The notes under the pieces: generated by a model | Database searches by the model: none | What the model was told of the DNA's origin: nothing | What the model saw: the letters and a program-made list of their open reading frames with translations, nothing else | Assembly: GCA_023269645.1 (NCBI GenBank) | Contig: JAHFPR010000028.1 | Coordinates: forward strand, 1 to 13,058 | From: Alphaproteobacteria bacterium | GTDB taxonomy: Bacteria > Pseudomonadota > Alphaproteobacteria > Rickettsiales > UBA8987 | Direction: 5' to 3' | DNA: 13,058 nt | Translations under genes and position numbers: made by a program | Part shown: in pieces, positions 1 to 5,840 of the stretch | Layout of the letters: each line of letters starts with the position of its first letter | Position numbering within the stretch: the stretch's first letter is position 1

Positions 1-252
1 GACAATGCAGCAGATGGCGACGGATTGCATAAGGGTTGCCAGCACGTTATTGCGCTTCACTAAGCCACCATAGAACAGCGCAAGGCCGGGAACCGTCATC
101 ATCAGCACCAGCAGTGACGACGTAAGCATCCACGACGTATCGCCGGAATCCAGCTTTGGAGCAGGCGCGGGATCATCCGCAAAGGCGGAGCCTGCCGCCA
201 GCAGAAGCACCGCCGGCATACAGCGTAAAATGTTCCTGAAAATGTTTCTCAT
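1..252 (-). CDS. amtB: Ammonium transporter, N-terminal part (runs off left edge)
   Basis: Reading leftward from the ATG at 252, the 84 visible codons give a signal peptide (about residues 1-25, basic MRNIFRNILR then a hydrophobic core ending GSAFA) followed by the start of the Amt/MEP/Rh channel. The diagnostic stretch is GDTSWML...MMTVPGLALFYGGLVKRNNVL, matching the periplasmic N-terminus and first transmembrane helix of AmtB. The protein forms a trimeric inner-membrane channel that takes up ammonium. The start is supported by an AAGGGGG ribosome binding site just upstream (complement of about 260-270). In many proteobacteria glnK is co-transcribed with amtB; its position relative to this gene cannot be judged because only the 5' end is in view. 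The gene diverges from the chemoreceptor-like gene at 417. Family identity is firm; the C-terminal 80% is outside the window. Confidence 0.92.
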   Translation of the reverse strand, partial: MRNIFRNILRCMPAVLLLAAGSAFADDPAPAPKLDSGDTSWMLTSSLLVLMMTVPGLALFYGGLVKRNNVLATLMQSVAICCIV

Positions 253-305
253 AGTTGCAACCCCCTTGTGTTTAGAATAAAAATAACTACACTCTGCGTG
301 TAGGT

Positions 306-331
306 GGTGCGGTGTTATATTGCACTGCACC
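306..331. promoter_or_regulatory. 26-bp imperfect palindrome between amtB and the MCP-like gene
   Basis: GGTGCgGTG at 306-314 and CACtGCACC at 323-331 form an inverted repeat around an 8-nt AT-rich centre, with one mismatch per arm. It sits in the 164-nt divergent intergenic region, so it could be an operator for either gene or a stem-loop in a leader. It does not match the NtrC site, whose half-sites point the other way. No convincing -35/-10 pair was found beside it. Confidence 0.4.
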
Positions 332-416
332 GTAAAAGAGTATTGCGTGCCAGAAGCGGAAAATCAACCATTAAATCAGCCTGCAAGTCCCATATTTAAA
401 ATTTAAGGATCGCATT

Positions 417-1529
417 ATGCCAAGAACAATCAAGCGCCTCATGGAATTCATCGAGCACGATGTGGCGAAGTTCGCGCGTACTAACGAGAATATTGCCGGG
501 CAGACGAATCTGCTGGCACTGAATGCCACGATTGAGGCCGCCCGTTCCGGGGAATACGGCAAGGGATTTGCCGTGGTCGCCAAGGAGGTGAAATCCCTTG
601 CTACGCAGGCGAAGGAAAACTCCGAAAAGTTCCGGGAAGTGGTGCAGGGCAGGATCGCGCACGGCATCCAACTTACGGATAAGATGGTGCGTGACATAGA
701 AGCCACACGGCTGACAGATATTGCGCAGACCCTCGTGCAGATTATCGTGCGCAACCTCTATGAACGCACTGCGGATGTGCGCTGGTGGGCGACAGACGAA
801 GCGTTCTATGCCTGCCTGGAAAACCCCTCGCCGGAAATGTTCGAGCACGCCACCGCGCGGCTGGGAGTCATCAACCGCTTCTATTACGTTTATCTGAATC
901 TGGTGCTTACGAATAAGGAAGGCAAGGTTGTGGCCATTTCCCGCCCCGATCTTTTTCCGAATATCATCGGCTCCTCGGTGGTTAATGAGAAATGGTTTTC
1001 GGAAGCCATCCGCACCCGCCGGGGTGATGAATATATTGTGGACGACATTTCGGATTCTCCCCTCCATAACGGCAAGCCCGCAGCAATTTATTCTGCTGCG
1101 GTGAGAAGCAAGGGTGCACTGGATGGCGAAGTGCTCGGCGCACTCGGTGTTTATTTCGATTGGGGGCCGCAATCTTCTGCCATCGTTTCCAAGGAGCCGA
1201 CGCTGACGGAGGAGGAATGGCATCGCTCACGCGTGTTGCTGCTGGATAACAAATTCCGGATTATTGCCTCCTCCGACAATAAAGGGATTTATACCACTTT
1301 TTCCGTGAACACGAACGGGCAGCAGAAAGGCGCGTATTATGATAATGACGGCAACATCATCGCCTTCGCAAAAACCATCGGGTATGAAGAATATAACGGG
1401 CTGGGGTGGCACGGCTGCATCGTGCAGCGCACACTCTCTGCACAGGAAGTGGATGCGCTGATCCAGCAATCCAGCAAGCAATCTAAAATGAGCCAGGCAA
1501 AGGGCAGAGCCAAAGTAACTGCATCCTGA
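417..1529 (+). CDS. Soluble chemoreceptor-like protein: MCP signalling tip followed by a Cache-like sensor
   Basis: The 370-aa product has no transmembrane segment. Residues about 24-62 are the conserved hairpin tip of methyl-accepting chemotaxis proteins: GQTNLLALNATIEAARSGE, then GKGFAVVAKEVKSLA. This is the region that contacts CheA and CheW. It leads into a short helix (to about 100), then a C-terminal domain of about 240 residues with Cache/PAS-like features (RFYYVYLNLVLTNKEGKVVAIS near 156-177, SSVVNEKWFSEAI near 186-198, GVYFDW near 240-245). The order signalling-then-sensor, and the lack of membrane anchors or full-length coiled-coil arms, are unusual for an MCP. The start ATG is preceded by AAGGA at 405-409 with good spacing. 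It probably senses a cytoplasmic signal and feeds a Che-like pathway; partner and ligand are unknown. A 5' truncation of a longer receptor is an alternative, although the start signals look functional. Confidence 0.8.
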   Translation: MPRTIKRLMEFIEHDVAKFARTNENIAGQTNLLALNATIEAARSGEYGKGFAVVAKEVKSLATQAKENSEKFREVVQGRIAHGIQLTDKMVRDIEATRLTDIAQTLVQIIVRNLYERTADVRWWATDEAFYACLENPSPEMFEHATARLGVINRFYYVYLNLVLTNKEGKVVAISRPDLFPNIIGSSVVNEKWFSEAIRTRRGDEYIVDDISDSPLHNGKPAAIYSAAVRSKGALDGEVLGALGVYFDWGPQSSAIVSKEPTLTEEEWHRSRVLLLDNKFRIIASSDNKGIYTTFSVNTNGQQKGAYYDNDGNIIAFAKTIGYEEYNGLGWHGCIVQRTLSAQEVDALIQQSSKQSKMSQAKGRAKVTAS

Positions 1530-1682
1530 TTTTGGCGGGATCACAGGGGATACATCTTCTGGGTGCAACGGTGTGCGAACACCACCCGCCAGCCGTGTAT
1601 CCTTGAATCTCCGAATAATACATTTTTATCCCTGCAAATAATCATGGCAACCTCACAAAAAGGGTGTTATGGGGTAGGCGTT

Positions 1683-1707
1683 CCCTGTGCGGATCACGGG
1701 GCTTTTT
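1683..1707 (+). terminator. Terminator-like hairpin, MCP gene terminator or leader attenuator
   Basis: CCCTGTG (1683-1689) pairs with CACGGGG (1695-1701) over 7 bp with one G-T pair and a 5-nt loop, followed by CTTTTT. It lies 154 nt after the MCP-like gene but only 28 nt before the start of the next gene. That leaves no room for a complete promoter between hairpin and gene, so it may act as an attenuator for the downstream gene. Confidence 0.5.
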
Positions 1708-1734
1708 CAAAAATATTTATTTGGAGATACTACA

Positions 1735-2142
1735 ATGAAAACTACGCTGAAAACCCTGCTTATCGCTTCCGCTCTGGCTCTGCCGCTTTCCGTCATCACG
1801 CCTGCGGATGCCAGTGCGAAGCACACGAAAGGTGCTCATGCCGCCGCTCCCATCGCTTCGGCTGTAAAAAGCCTGAAGAGTGCCGAGGAAAAGCTGCAGG
1901 CCGCCGCTGCTGCCGCTCAGGATCCCGCGAAGAAGGATGCGCTGCAGAAAGCCGCTGCGGAAGTCAGCAACACGCTGCAGGAACTGGCCAGCGTAAAGGA
2001 TGAAGGCAAGCCGCACGCTGTGAAGAAAGTCAGCGCGAACCACCCGGCTGGCAAAAAGGCGCATAGCCTCGGTGATGTCGCTCCTGCCGCCGGCATTCCT
2101 GCGGATGATGAAGCTCCCATTTCTGCGAAAGAAGCTGAGTAA
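1735..2142 (+). CDS. Small exported Ala/Lys-rich protein
   Basis: The 135-aa product begins with a clear Sec signal peptide (MKTTLKTLLIASALALPLSV, probable cleavage after ADASA near residue 28). The mature chain is rich in Ala, Lys and Glu, and residues about 41-85 (SAVKSLKSAEEKLQAAAAAA onward) should form an amphipathic helix or coiled coil. The C-terminus is acidic and low in complexity. There are no cysteines or recognisable catalytic motifs. The ATG at 1735 is preferred over an upstream in-frame ATG at 1687 because GGAGA at 1722-1726 is correctly placed, the signal peptide starts there, and 1687 lies inside the hairpin at 1683-1701. It is expected in the periplasm. I do not recognise the family; helical periplasmic binding or envelope-stress proteins can look like this, but no function should be assigned. 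A strong terminator follows at 2181. Confidence 0.75.
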   Translation: MKTTLKTLLIASALALPLSVITPADASAKHTKGAHAAAPIASAVKSLKSAEEKLQAAAAAAQDPAKKDALQKAAAEVSNTLQELASVKDEGKPHAVKKVSANHPAGKKAHSLGDVAPAAGIPADDEAPISAKEAE

Positions 2143-2180
2143 TTCTGGTTAGCAACTCGCTCTTGTTATGAGGGCAAACG

Positions 2181-2218
2181 CAGCCGCTCCCCGCAAGGTG
2201 GGCGGCTGTTGTGTTTTT
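2181..2218 (+). terminator. Intrinsic terminator between convergent genes
   Basis: A GC-rich stem (2181-2192 with 2197-2208, one internal mismatch) closes a GCAA tetraloop and is followed by a T-rich tract at 2209-2218. It ends the small exported gene on the + strand. The same hairpin could serve the znu operon from the other side, but no good T-run exists in that orientation. Confidence 0.8.
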
Positions 2219-2223
2219 GGGGA

Positions 2224-3096
2224 TTATCCCTCCAGATGCCGCTGTGGCAGGAAGCGCGTGAGGATGCCGCCGCAACTCCCCACCAGCACCGAAACACCGT
2301 AAATCGCGCCAGCCGCCAGCACGATTGCCGACCCGGCAGGGATGTGTGCGTGGAAGGAAAGAAGCAACCCGGAATAAGAAGAAACCAGTGCCAGCAGAAT
2401 GCTCACGCCGATCATTTTATCCATATCCTCTGCCCAGAAGCGCGCGGCGATGGCAGGCAGCAGCATCAGGCCGAGTGCCATCAGTGTTCCGAGTGCCTGG
2501 AACGAAGCCACCAGCATCAGCACCACCAGCGTAAGGAAAATCTGGTGAACCCACGCGCCCTTGCCGCGCACAGAGCGCAGGAATCCGGGATCGAAGCACT
2601 CTACCACCAAGCTGCGGTAAATTGCCGCGAGTGCCATCAAGCTGATGCTGGCGAACGCCACCACCATCACCAGCGAATCCCCACGCATCTGCGTCACGTC
2701 ACCGAACAGCAGGTGCACCAGCTCCTCCGCATCGGCTTTCATGGATATAATCGCAATGCCGAGCGCAATGGAAATAAGGTATATGCCCGTGATACTTGCG
2801 TCTTCGCGGATGGGGGTGACGCGGGCAATCGCCCCCGCGATAGTGGCGACAAGCAGCCCTGCCGCCATTCCACCGAGCGTCATCGGCCACAGTGCCGTAC
2901 CGGAAATCAGGAATGCTACCGCCACCCCCGGCAAAATGGCGTGTGAAATCGCGTCGCCCATCAGTGCCATGCGCCGCAGCATAAGGAACACGCCGAGCGG
3001 AGTTCCCGCCGCCGAAATTGCCATGCACGCCGCCAGTGCCCGGCGCATATGTCCGAAATCCGCGAAGGGCTGGAGGAGGGTGGTGTATAAGGTCAT
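2224..3096 (-). CDS. znuB: Metal (zinc) ABC transporter permease, ZnuB-like
   Basis: The 290-aa product is a polytopic inner-membrane permease of the ABC-3 family, which moves Zn2+ or Mn2+ into the cell with an ATPase and a periplasmic binding protein. Family-typical stretches are FMLRRMALMGDAISHAILPG-like (here LMLRRMALMGDAISHAILPG, residues about 36-55), a GDV loop (LLFGDVTQMRGD) and TLMALGLMLLPAIAARFW near the C-terminal half. About eight hydrophobic segments are visible and the length is normal. The start at 3096 is chosen because its ATG overlaps the ATPase stop codon (ATGA) and GGAGGA lies 9 nt upstream. An in-frame ATG at 3105 directly abuts that site, and a much longer reading from 3222 would run far into the ATPase gene. 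It is the last gene of the operon. Zinc rather than manganese is inferred from the adjacent Zur-like regulator. Confidence 0.9.
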   Translation of the reverse strand: MTLYTTLLQPFADFGHMRRALAACMAISAAGTPLGVFLMLRRMALMGDAISHAILPGVAVAFLISGTALWPMTLGGMAAGLLVATIAGAIARVTPIREDASITGIYLISIALGIAIISMKADAEELVHLLFGDVTQMRGDSLVMVVAFASISLMALAAIYRSLVVECFDPGFLRSVRGKGAWVHQIFLTLVVLMLVASFQALGTLMALGLMLLPAIAARFWAEDMDKMIGVSILLALVSSYSGLLLSFHAHIPAGSAIVLAAGAIYGVSVLVGSCGGILTRFLPQRHLEG

Positions 3097-3830
3097 AGCG
3101 CGCATTCCTCCGCTTCGGCTTCCCAGGCTTCCGGAAAATGCCGCGCTTTTTTGAGGTTGGCGGCGGCCAGCACCTTGCGCGAATCTCCCCACGCTACGCA
3201 TTCCCGCGCGAGCAGAAGGCACTCCGGAAAATGCTGTTTTATCTGCTCCAGATCATGCAGCACACAAATAACCGTTCGTTTTTCCTTGTGCCAGCGATGG
3301 ATAATCTCCAGCAGATGCGCCGTGGTTTCCGCATCAATGGCTGCAAACGGCTCATCCAGCAGAATCAGCGGAGCATCCTGCACCAGCAGCCGCGCGAACA
3401 GGGCGCGCTGAAACTGCCCGGCGGAAAGGCTGCCGAGCCTGCGCCCCGCGAAACCTTTGAGCTTCACCTCCGCCAGTGCTCTCATGGCTTTCTCTTTATG
3501 TGCATCATCAATGGCGCGCCATGCGCCCGTTTTATTCCAGAGGCCTGTTGCAACCATAGGTAACACCAAAAAGGGGAAATCATGCTCTATCTCCATCGCC
3601 TGCGGCAGATAGGCGATGGCAGACGGCAGGGCATTTTCAATAGTGATATGTCCGGAATCCGGGCGCATGGTTCCCGCGATGGCGCGGAGCAGGGTGCTTT
3701 TCCCCGCACCGTTTGGTCCCGTAATTGCAGTAAGCGATCCGGGTTCAAAGATACCGCTGACATGGTGCACCGTCGGATGGCGGCGGTAACTCAACGTAAG
3801 GTTCTCCAGCCGGACGGATGCCTGCTTCAT
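3093..3830 (-). CDS. znuC: Metal (zinc) ABC transporter ATPase, ZnuC-like
   Basis: The 245-aa product is an ABC ATPase with all core motifs in order: Walker A GPNGAGKST (38-46), Q-loop YLPQ (74-77), signature LSAGQ (135-139), Walker B LILLDE (155-160) and the switch histidine H192 in LHD. It powers the ZnuB-like permease encoded next, with which it shares an ATGA stop/start overlap. I start it at 3830: that ATG overlaps the TGA of the upstream 31-aa ORF (again ATGA), while the in-frame ATG at 3854 lies inside that ORF without a good ribosome site. No znuA (zinc-binding protein) gene is in this operon, so the periplasmic component must be encoded elsewhere. Zinc specificity rests on the Zur-like neighbour and the operator-like palindrome in the shared promoter region. 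Confidence 0.9.
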   Translation of the reverse strand: MKQASVRLENLTLSYRRHPTVHHVSGIFEPGSLTAITGPNGAGKSTLLRAIAGTMRPDSGHITIENALPSAIAYLPQAMEIEHDFPFLVLPMVATGLWNKTGAWRAIDDAHKEKAMRALAEVKLKGFAGRRLGSLSAGQFQRALFARLLVQDAPLILLDEPFAAIDAETTAHLLEIIHRWHKEKRTVICVLHDLEQIKQHFPECLLLARECVAWGDSRKVLAAANLKKARHFPEAWEAEAEECAL

Positions 3831-3922
3831 GCGTCCGCCAATGCCCAGCAGCATACCGCCCAGAGCAGCGCGATCACGAACAACGCTAATCCCATGCGTC
3901 GCGGTGCGCTCCAGAAAAACAT
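3827..3922 (-). CDS. Leader membrane peptide (31 aa) coupled to znuC
   Basis: This short ORF reads MFFWSAPRRMGLALFVIALL and continues as one hydrophobic helix ending WALADA. Its TGA overlaps the znuC start in an ATGA, so translation of znuC is probably coupled to it. AAGGA lies 8 nt before the chosen ATG at 3922; an in-frame ATG at 3931 directly abuts that site and is less likely. It is the first reading frame of the znu transcript. The peptide may be a small accessory membrane subunit or only a device for translational coupling. I know of no named family that it matches. Confidence is moderate because of length, supported by spacing and overlap. Confidence 0.5.
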   Translation of the reverse strand: MFFWSAPRRMGLALFVIALLWAVCCWALADA

Positions 3923-3955
3923 CGTGGCCATCCTTTTTATTAATGATTCCTAGAG

Positions 3956-3973
3956 ATGATAGTGCGTTATCAT
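3956..3973. promoter_or_regulatory. Probable Zur operator at the znu promoter
   Basis: A perfect 6-bp inverted repeat, ATGATAGTGCGTTATCAT, spans this site. TGATA...TATCA half-sites resemble Fur-superfamily boxes. It lies just downstream of the leftward -10 element (3980-3985), overlapping the expected transcription start of the znu operon, an ideal place for repression by the divergent Fur-family protein in zinc-replete cells. Confidence 0.6.
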
Positions 3974-3979
3974 TATTTC

Positions 3980-4009
3980 TGTATAGTCTTATTGATATTG
4001 TGATGTCAA
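3980..4009 (-). promoter_or_regulatory. znu operon promoter (-35/-10)
   Basis: On the minus strand TTGACA (4004-4009) and TATACA (3980-3985) are separated by 18 nt, a near-consensus housekeeping promoter reading toward znuC and znuB. The start point would fall at about 3972, within the palindrome at 3956-3973. Confidence 0.6.
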
Positions 4010-4109
4010 TAGGTTAATCTCATAGGGTACTATCCCCATTTTGTCATCGCCTGAATCGCGGAGCAATTCTAGGGCACTCATCTCTCAAGAGATATTCGTG
4101 GTAAAATGG

Positions 4110-4146
4110 ATTCCCTTAGAATTTTCCTGCGGCACATTCAGGGAAT
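4110..4146 (+). promoter_or_regulatory. Inverted repeat upstream of the zur-like gene
   Basis: ATTCCCT (4110-4116) and AGGGAAT (4140-4146) are perfect 7-bp inverted arms around a 23-nt spacer, ending 26 nt before the zur-like start. It could fold as a leader hairpin or be a protein-binding site. No strong promoter for this gene could be assigned. Confidence 0.3.
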
Positions 4147-4172
4147 GACGGCTATATAAAGGAACAATAACG

Positions 4173-4544
4173 ATGCAGAAACGCGCCACACGGCAAAAAC
4201 AGGTTATTTCCGAAGTGCTCACCACGGCAGAGTGCCCATTGACAGTGCATGAAGTGCTGGAGCGGGGGCAGAAGTACCTGCAGACGCTCGGAATCGCCAC
4301 CGTTTACCGCGAAATTAACCGACTGTCTGCGGAAAAAGCCTTGCGCGTGGTGAATATCCCCGGCGATCCCCCGCGTTATGAGGTTGCGCATCACCACCAT
4401 CACCACTTCAAATGCACCATATGTGGTGCTGTGTATGAACTGGAAGGTTGCCTGAAAGAGATAAATCGCCTTGTTCCCAAGGGATTCCAGCACCAGCATC
4501 ATGATATTACAATATATGGAGTTTGCCGCGATTGTTCGCGTTAA
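4173..4544 (+). CDS. zur: Fur-family metalloregulator, probably zinc uptake repressor Zur
   Basis: The 123-aa product has the Fur fold: an N-terminal winged helix (TRQKQVISEVL near 6-16, TVYREINRLS near 43-52, the recognition-helix region) and a C-terminal dimerisation/metal domain. Metal ligands are visible as a natural run of six histidines (73-78) leading into FKCTICG (C81, C84), and a second zinc-site pair C118/C121 in CRDC. It is shorter than many Fur proteins (about 135-150 aa). The ATG is preceded by AAAGGA at 4158-4163 with 9-nt spacing. Zur rather than Fur is inferred from divergence with the znuCB operon and the palindrome at that promoter. As co-repressor-bound dimer it would silence zinc uptake when zinc is plentiful. 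The 3' end directly abuts the RTX array: RTX sequence begins 5 nt after the stop codon. Confidence 0.85.
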   Translation: MQKRATRQKQVISEVLTTAECPLTVHEVLERGQKYLQTLGIATVYREINRLSAEKALRVVNIPGDPPRYEVAHHHHHHFKCTICGAVYELEGCLKEINRLVPKGFQHQHHDITIYGVCRDCSR

Positions 4545-5014
4545 ATTACATCGGATTCTCCGGCAACGATACCGTCGAAGGACTCGGCGGCAACGACAGC
4601 CTCAACGGCAACACCCAGAACGACCTGCTCATGGGTGGGGATGGGAATGACAGCATCACCGGGCTTGACGGCAACGACACCCTCCTCGGCGGCGCGGGGA
4701 ATGATACGATGAGCGGCGGCGTGGGCGATGATACCTACCTCATCAACCGAGACGACGGCAATGATACCATCACCGATACAAGCGGCAATAATGTCATCCA
4801 GTTTGGCGCGGGCATCACGCGCGACGATGTGTGGGCGTTCAAAAACCTGGCATTGCACGTGCGGAATTCAAACGGAACAGACAGCACCACAGGACTCACC
4901 GGAAACTTCACCGAATTCCACTTCGCAGACGGCTCCGTCCTGAATTACCACGAACTGGCGAATGAAAATATGCCCTTCCGGGTTGCGGCATTGTGTGGCA
5001 ATATGAGAATATAA
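4523..5014 (+). pseudogene. Orphan 3' fragment of an RTX gene behind zur
   Basis: The frame is open from inside the 3' end of zur and becomes RTX sequence at about 4549, encoding nonapeptide calcium-binding repeats (GGNDSLNGN, GGDGNDSIT, GGAGNDTMS, GGVGDDTYL). A domain of the hemolysin-type calcium-binding related kind follows (VIQFGAGITRDDV ... FTEFHFADGS), then a short tail NENMPFRVAALCGNMRI. The first 121 bp (4549-4669) equal 12938-13058 exactly, so this is a copied 3' end of a gene like the large RTX gene at the right. No ATG is available; TTG codons at 4523 or 4532 lie inside zur near a weak GGAG (4518-4521). It is therefore probably a decayed or non-autonomous fragment, though zur-coupled translation of a small RTX protein with an intact C-terminal secretion region cannot be excluded. 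The tail resembles the end of the lysozyme-like RTX protein at 7598. Confidence 0.7.
4549..4669 (+). repeat. 121-bp direct repeat, left copy
   Basis: Identical base for base to 12938-13058. Homology begins abruptly at 4549, and the right copy is cut by the window edge, so the true repeat may be longer. It encodes RTX repeats in the same frame in both copies and flanks an 8,389-bp unit. Confidence 0.97.
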
Positions 5015-5036
5015 AACTCATGGAAGGAGGAAAAAC

Positions 5037-5198
5037 ATGGTGAACCTTATTGATCTTCTGCCGGAACCCCCGCCCAGCAGGTTGCTGGGGAATTACGCGC
5101 CAACAACCCTTTCGGCAACCCGCCATGAACGGATACGCGCGTGGGGTGGCGACCCGATGGATCCGCCCCCGAACACCCTCGTCATCATCCGAGTGTAG
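5037..5198 (+). CDS. Hypothetical 53-aa protein after the RTX fragment
   Basis: A short ORF with a strong ribosome binding site (AAGGAGG at 5024-5030, 6-nt spacing) starting 23 nt after the RTX fragment. The product, beginning MVNLIDLLPEPPPSRLLGNY, is proline-rich, has basic central residues (TRHERIRAW) and a hydrophobic end (NTLVIIRV). There is no signal peptide or transmembrane helix. I do not recognise it. Its place directly behind the copied RTX tail suggests it belongs to that tail and may recur after the large RTX gene beyond the right edge. Confidence 0.5.
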   Translation: MVNLIDLLPEPPPSRLLGNYAPTTLSATRHERIRAWGGDPMDPPPNTLVIIRV

Positions 5199-5213
5199 GA
5201 GTGACGGAACGAG

Positions 5214-5308
5214 TGCCTAATATTTTAGTAAAGTTTAATATATACTTAATAATAATCGTTGACACTTCTAGTTGGGGCGTGGTAGAGTAGCGGAAATTTA
5301 AGAGGAGG
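5214..5308 (+). repeat. Promoter-bearing repeat, copy 1
   Basis: This segment aligns without gaps through the promoter core to 7615-7709 (offset 2401) with scattered substitutions. The best-kept part, TAATAATCGTTGACACTT, is identical in both. Each copy holds an AT-rich upstream tract, a -35/-10 pair and a purine-rich ribosome binding site, and each starts an RTX module. Confidence 0.8.
5259..5288 (+). promoter_or_regulatory. Promoter of RTX module 1
   Basis: TTGACA (5259-5264) and TAGAGT (5283-5288) are 18 nt apart, below an AT-rich tract (5219-5255) that could act as an UP element. It reads into the lipoprotein and lysozyme-like RTX genes. The matching element at 7660-7689 keeps the same spacing. 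Confidence 0.7.
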
Positions 5309-5318
5309 TAGTATCGAA

Positions 5319-5828
5319 ATGCCAAAAACTTTTTCTTTGCTGGTTGTTGCAACACTGCTAGCACTTCCTTCATGTGCTCAAAATACTGTTGCAGTAAAAG
5401 CAAGCCCACAACCTGCAGCCAAAAAAACTATGGCGGCAGACGGCTATAAAATAGAATTTTATAATGGCACTGCAAAAGAAAATAAGAGAGTATTGGACGA
5501 TCTCTATGCTGGCGATCTAAACGACCCCGATTACCACCTTTCCCATGCGTTGCTCAGTCAGTTTGACCTTAACGATGATGGTACTCCAGAAGTTCTGTCT
5601 CTTGTTAATAGAGGTTTTGCGTGTGGAGCAAGACCGTGTACTTTTATGGTTTTGCAATCTGATGCTGGCGGACATGATCACATTCTTTTTACAATAGAAA
5701 CCTCAGGCATTGTAAAGATTTCTTCCACACCAACCAATGGGTATAAAGACATCCTTTTTCAAGAAGGAAAAAAAGAATCCACTTGGAAATGGAATGGCAC
5801 GACGTACTCTTTTGTCAAATCGAAGTAG
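5319..5828 (+). CDS. Small lipoprotein, candidate immunity protein / lysozyme inhibitor
   Basis: The 169-aa product starts with a lipoprotein-type signal peptide (MPKTFSLLVVATLLALPSC, lipid-modified Cys19; Pro at -2 makes the lipobox slightly atypical). The mature protein would sit in the periplasm on a membrane. Visible features are an acidic DLNDDGTPEVLSL segment (about 86-98), like calcium-binding or VCBS/FG-GAP loops, a Cys pair in FACGARPCTF (about 106-115), and a C-terminal beta-rich region with GYKDILFQEG and TWKWNGTTYSF. AGGAGG at 5303-5308 supports the ATG. It is co-directional with the lysozyme-like RTX gene, 12 nt apart, behind one promoter. A periplasmic lipoprotein paired with a muramidase-like exported protein is the classical layout for self-protection, so I infer an immunity or inhibitor role. 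No known inhibitor family was recognised. Base composition is AT-rich (about 38% GC hand-counted in 5461-5520). Confidence 0.75.
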   Translation: MPKTFSLLVVATLLALPSCAQNTVAVKASPQPAAKKTMAADGYKIEFYNGTAKENKRVLDDLYAGDLNDPDYHLSHALLSQFDLNDDGTPEVLSLVNRGFACGARPCTFMVLQSDAGGHDHILFTIETSGIVKISSTPTNGYKDILFQEGKKESTWKWNGTTYSFVKSK

Positions 5829-5840
5829 GGAGGTTATATT

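Noticed and set aside
253..416. Sigma-54/NtrC promoter for amtB
   Set aside because: A TGGCAC motif exists on the minus strand, but the required downstream TTGC element at the right distance is missing, and the palindrome has the wrong polarity for NtrC.
396..1223. Long minus-strand frame opposite the chemoreceptor-like gene
   Set aside because: The plus strand encodes an unmistakable MCP signalling tip; the antisense product has no recognisable features.
2209..2946. Plus-strand frame opposite znuB
   Set aside because: His/Arg/Gln-rich antisense product of a membrane-protein gene; znuB on the other strand has clear family motifs and operon context.
3097..3222. Longer znuB start at 3222
   Set aside because: It would overlap znuC by 130 nt with a non-membrane, low-quality N-terminus; the ATGA overlap with a ribosome site at 3096 is better.
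4389..4406. Run of six histidine codons in the Fur-family gene
   Set aside because: It looks like a cloning tag but lies within the conserved metal-binding region directly before FKCTICG, where His-rich runs are normal for Fur proteins.
4555..4740. Short regularly spaced repeats resembling a CRISPR or tandem-repeat array
   Set aside because: They encode RTX nonapeptides (GGxGxDxxx) in one frame, vary at wobble positions and have no unique spacers.
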